NCBI RefSeq assembly: GCF_040054535.1
Contig: NC_090795.1
Location: forward strand, 4,687,501-4,751,500
DNA: 64,000 nt
Reading direction: 5' to 3'
DNA from: Antennarius striatus
Lineage: Eukaryota; Chordata; Actinopteri; Lophiiformes; Antennariidae
Under the pieces are notes generated by a model. The model saw nothing but the letters and a program-made list of their open reading frames with translations, ran no database searches and was not told the DNA's origin. Both the position numbers and the translations under genes were made by a program. Each line of letters opens with the position of its first letter. The stretch's first letter is position 1. Positions 60,541-64,000 of this stretch are shown here, in pieces.

Positions 60541-60579
60541 ATTTCCTCCGGGATTAATAAAGTATCTATCATCTATCCT
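60541..60579 (+). mobile_element. LINE-like 3' tail remnant
   Basis: ATTTCCTCCGGGATTAATAA followed by AGTATCTATC and ATCTATCC: the best preserved of the three tails of this kind in the window, ending in a short TATC repeat. Confidence 0.55.
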
Positions 60580-62089
60580 TTGTGTTCACTGTTCCCAGGC
60601 AGGATTGTCTTGTCTGTGAGTGAATCAGGTGATCTTTGTTGTTGCCAGATCCTAGTGCTGGCCAGCTTTTCATTCTGGGAGGTCGCCAGTGGTTTTCTTG
60701 GTTCCACCTCACCAATCCCTCTTGTATCTGGGTGGAACTACAGGGTGATATTTAGCTCGGACACTGTCTTCATTCACTGCAATCATCTGTTATTGTCTTT
60801 CTCAGCCTATGCTCAAGTCTTGGTTGTGTTTCACATTTACTGAAGACTTGCTATTTTAAAAGTGGTGGCTTTACAACTAAGACGTCTGACACAAGGCATA
60901 ACAGCACAAATACAACAATCTGTGTTGTTCTTGTAGAGAAATCTAAACATGGCAGCCGTGTGGTAAACCTGGAATTCCTGTGTGCTGTCTGTGCCCTCGG
61001 TTAATCCGAGCTCAATGCTGAAAGCCTGACACACAAATGAGGTCCCAACCTCTGAATGAGGACCAGCAGGGGCAGGCCTGTACCATACCTGACCCTCAGC
61101 TGCTTTTTATCAGCCTGTCACTATCTGAGTCCTAATACCAGCCTGCTGCTCCAATTACGGCCGACAGTAAAATAACAGTTTTGAAGCCTTTAGGAAAACA
61201 GGTAATTAGCCGCTTTATCATCTCAGGCTGGCCTGGAATCTTAAATGCGCTGGACTGTGTCCATCTTGAGCTATTAGCACCGAGCCGGGGTTTTATGTTG
61301 CAAAAGCAGACGAAAAACAGACCTGCATTTGCCAGCTGTGTAGTTTTTTTTTAACTCAGATGATTGCAGCGCAGAGACAGTCCATGTTATCTGACCGCTA
61401 TCTTTACCTTGTAAATCAATTTGTTTGAACTGAGAGATTGTCTGGAGCCCAATTCAAATAAAGACATGAGAGCATGTGTGTTTGTTGCTGCTGCTGTCTG
61501 CCTTTGATCAATGGTCAGCATCTGCAGGCCAGAGTGATTGCAGACACAGGAACGGTGGGAATGATCACTGCACCTGGAGGGGTTAACAGAGATGGCTGCC
61601 AGTGAACCCTGTACTCTATTTCTGGTTCAGTCTTTGCCTTTGGGGATGTTTTGTGCAGCAGACATCACTGTTATGGTAACAGTATCCAAAGGGAAAGACA
61701 TATTTAATGTTTAATATTTATGAAGCATATCCCTCACAGCATGGCAGCTCTTCTTGAGGTGATCCTGGCCTGCAGTGGAGTGAGACAAATTTCATTTTCC
61801 TCATTAAAAAAAAAATACTGTCATAATAATTGGCAAAGAATTATGTGGTGCTTTTCTTGGTTTTCTTGGTAACAAAGCCAGATTATTCATTGCTACAGTA
61901 GGTATTAATTTTTTTTAAAACAATAGAAAATGTCTTATTTACAGTCTGCAAGTAAGTCAATAAATCTTAATGAAACTGTAGAAAAAACATAACAAGGTAC
62001 CGCATCCAGTCTATAAGAATATCAAATGAATTATTTTTCCATAGTAAATGAAATGAAATGAAAAGAAAAGGAGTCCTGCCATATAATTT
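60580..62089. other. Intergenic; candidate regulatory DNA
   Basis: No gene seen. The intervals about 61,060-61,300 and 61,430-61,700 are balanced in composition and contain homeodomain, TCF/LEF-type (CTTTGATCAA) and related words. They look like conserved noncoding elements that could serve colec12. This is inferred from texture, not alignment. Confidence 0.35.
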
Positions 62090-62122
62090 CTTGTTTACGT
62101 CCTGCCGCAGGATGTAAACAAG
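62090..62122. promoter_or_regulatory. 33-bp palindrome with paired forkhead sites
   Basis: CTTGTTTACGTCCTGC, a single C, then GCAGGATGTAAACAAG. The arms match at 15 of 16 positions. Each contains a forkhead core (TGTTTAC at 62,092-62,098 and GTAAACA at 62,114-62,120) in opposite orientation. Confidence 0.6.
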
Positions 62123-63100
62123 AACTTCGTTTCTGGGTCGCTGCTCCTCCTTGAACCCCTGATCCTGATCTTTGATCGCCATCAACCCCCAGCAGCTTTC
62201 ATCTCATCTGGATTCCAGCAGGACGCAGGACGTCCCGGGTCGGACATCCTCTTCTTCCACCCCCGGACGCACGGCGGGACGAGGCCGGGCTGGGACTGGT
62301 TCGACTTCTAATGACCGAGGCAGTCTGTTTGTGTGGACAGAGCAGCCAAGGACAGCAAAAAAAAAAAGTTCTCAAGAGAAATTTTAAAGCTAAAAATGCG
62401 GAAACGCGGCACAACATCTTTCAAAATAAAAACATTTGTGATTTTTTTTTTAAAGGTATACGTCAAAAAATGTCTTTGGGAAATTATTGTAATGAAATGT
62501 AATGAAGTCAAATAGCCCTGGGACAGACACAAAACCCAGAAAAGCAACAGGAAAGCGGAGGTTAAGCTGCAGAAATTCATCCAGATGATGGATGAGAATC
62601 GCAGACAAAGACCTGAAGGGGTAGTTCAAAAATTTCTTAATTTCTGGGTTAAGAAAACTTAAAAGATAACTAAACTTGTCCAACAAAAGTAAAGGATATA
62701 ATCTTAATTTTGTCCCCTCAAAAATTGGAGATGAACTTTTCTTGTATTGACTTTTTCTGTGTTTATCATTATTAAATGTTTTCTGTTGCTTCACAGGACA
62801 GATTTAGAACCAGGACAGATTACCATAAATGATAAATGCATGATCCATAAGGATCCAGTAATATTTTTTATTCAGATAGAAATTCTTTCTTACCACAAAT
62901 ACATTAAATCCATTTGAATGATTCATATCCCACATTATTTGCACGGCTCATGTTTCCACTAGTTCCACTATTTACTTTCGGTGGGTTTGGAAACATCCAA
63001 ATAAAGAATGAATCAAACTAATTTCTGTCACATCACACTTTCCACTCAAAAGACTTTGTTTGAAAGCTTTCACAATGGATTTTTAAAAAGACGTTATTTT
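62123..63100. other. Upstream region of colec12 with a GC-rich pocket
   Basis: 62,150-62,330 is GC/CpG-rich and open on the plus strand as far as a TAA at 62,308-62,310, reading ...GRPGSDILFFHPRTHGGTRP, GWDWFDF. A CCCCCAG acceptor-like word precedes it. I recognise no family. The rest is AT-rich and featureless. Confidence 0.3.
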
Positions 63101-63423
63101 GAAAGAGTAATCGGAACTGCTTCTCTTCGGCGTGCGTAATTCCTCCCTGGCGCACGGAGACGTTATTCCCTCCTCCTTGAAAGCAGCGCTGCAGGACGAG
63201 CCTGGACATCCCATCACTGGTGCAAACAGTCTTCTGGAGAGAAGACAGCGGGGACGATGGGATTTTAAAACGAGGGCTCGACATGAAGACACGCTTTTAG
63301 TTCCATTACTTGTCTTGACCAGCGTGCGTTAACTTTTTACACATTTGCACTGGATGCTGAGATGCGCAGAAAGTGACAGGGGTCCTCATCTCTTCTACAG
63401 CCTTCAACGAGTTATAAAACGCC

Positions 63424-63430
63424 ATGAAAG
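63424..63430 (+). CDS. colec12: First coding exon, probably collectin-12 (partial)
   Basis: GCCATGAAAG|GTACGT: a start codon in good context followed after seven coding bases (Met-Lys-G..) by a consensus donor. About 300 bp of GC-richer sequence upstream (from about 63,110) has the character of a 5' UTR/first exon. Collectin-12, a scavenger receptor with collagen and C-type lectin domains, begins MKD in mammals, so ATG AAA G|AC fits. It is the gene expected here by human synteny, on the expected strand. The rest of the gene would lie beyond the window, so identity is inferred, not shown. Confidence 0.5.
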
Positions 63431-64000
63431 GTACGTTACATTAGTCGCCCACTTGTTATTTTAGCGGTGATCCGCACACGCAGATCTTTATCTCTGTCAG
63501 TTCGGTTTGTGCGCATTTCTTTGTGGTGCGCTTTGCACATCTGGATGACATTACGGTACTGCGGCGCAGAAGTTGTGAAATAGATTTGGTTGTTCTTTTC
63601 CATCACTTTAACGCGTAACATAAGCATTTAATGTGTATTTTGGATCTTTGTGTCACTTCATGCATAAAAAACACCACCCCTCTGCGTTTTTGTGACTTTT
63701 AAATTCCGTTTTCCAAAACCTTTTAATAATATAAAGACAAATGTTCGATCGTATCCTAAGGAATGTTGCTTCATCGCTGTTTGTTTGTTTACTGTATTAC
63801 CATTAACATTTTATTGACTTAATCAAGAGAAAACGGAAGTAAAATAAATAATCCAGGTGGAATTAGTGGCTCTTCATGTAGTGTCACCTACTCTGACCCC
63901 CCACCGACAAACGCACACACTTAGCTCATCCCTTCCTGCACCCCCCACCCCCGTCCCCGTAAACAGTCCCATCTGTTTACCATTACCAGTGATGCTCTCC
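63431..64000 (+). other. Start of the probable colec12 first intron
   Basis: AT-rich sequence with C-rich runs at 63,895-63,970. No further exon is visible before the window ends. Confidence 0.4.

Overview
The window is vertebrate nuclear DNA, almost certainly from a teleost fish. It holds intron-split genes with GT/AG junctions, long AT-rich noncoding stretches, dinucleotide microsatellites and a tRNA-headed SINE. The PACAP precursor is of the fish type.

Layout, left to right: (1) 1-29.3 kb is a gene desert with microsatellites, a small inverted-repeat DNA transposon, decayed retroelement tails and two exon-like segments that I cannot assign to a gene. (2) adcyap1 (PACAP/PRP precursor) lies on the minus strand at 29,995-32,044, with a 5' noncoding exon and a consensus CRE upstream. 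(3) yes1 (Src-family kinase) is on the plus strand: GC-rich promoter and noncoding exon near 36.6-37.1 kb, then coding exons from 42,569 to 50,816. (4) enosf1 (L-fuconate dehydratase family) is on the plus strand, 52,211-56,289, only about 160 bp after the yes1 poly(A) signal, with a complete SINE in one intron. (5) tyms (thymidylate synthase) is on the minus strand, 58,778-56,651, tail-to-tail with enosf1. (6) 59.4-59.8 kb on the minus strand holds what looks like a broken remnant of clul1 (clusterin-like 1). (7) At 63,424-63,430 there is a tiny first coding exon (ATG AAA G) that fits colec12, which would continue beyond the window.

Gene order and strands (adcyap1 -, yes1 +, enosf1 +, tyms -, clul1 relic -, colec12 +) match, as I know it, the human 18p11.32 block read in reverse. 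This supports the weaker calls at the right end. The genes do not form one pathway: a neuropeptide, a membrane tyrosine kinase, a mitochondrial sugar-acid dehydratase and a nucleotide-synthesis enzyme are held together by old synteny. The tyms/enosf1 pair is the exception: their 3' ends face each other closely enough to give antisense overlap.

No prokaryote-like system, CRISPR array or intact autonomous transposon was seen. The most interesting items are the apparent clul1 decay, two orphan exon-like segments, a cluster of perfect hairpins in yes1 intron 2, an everted pair of TCAAGGTCA sites, and a forkhead-type palindrome upstream of colec12. Exon borders were read by eye from reading frame and splice signals. 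All reading frames close exactly across the three complete genes.
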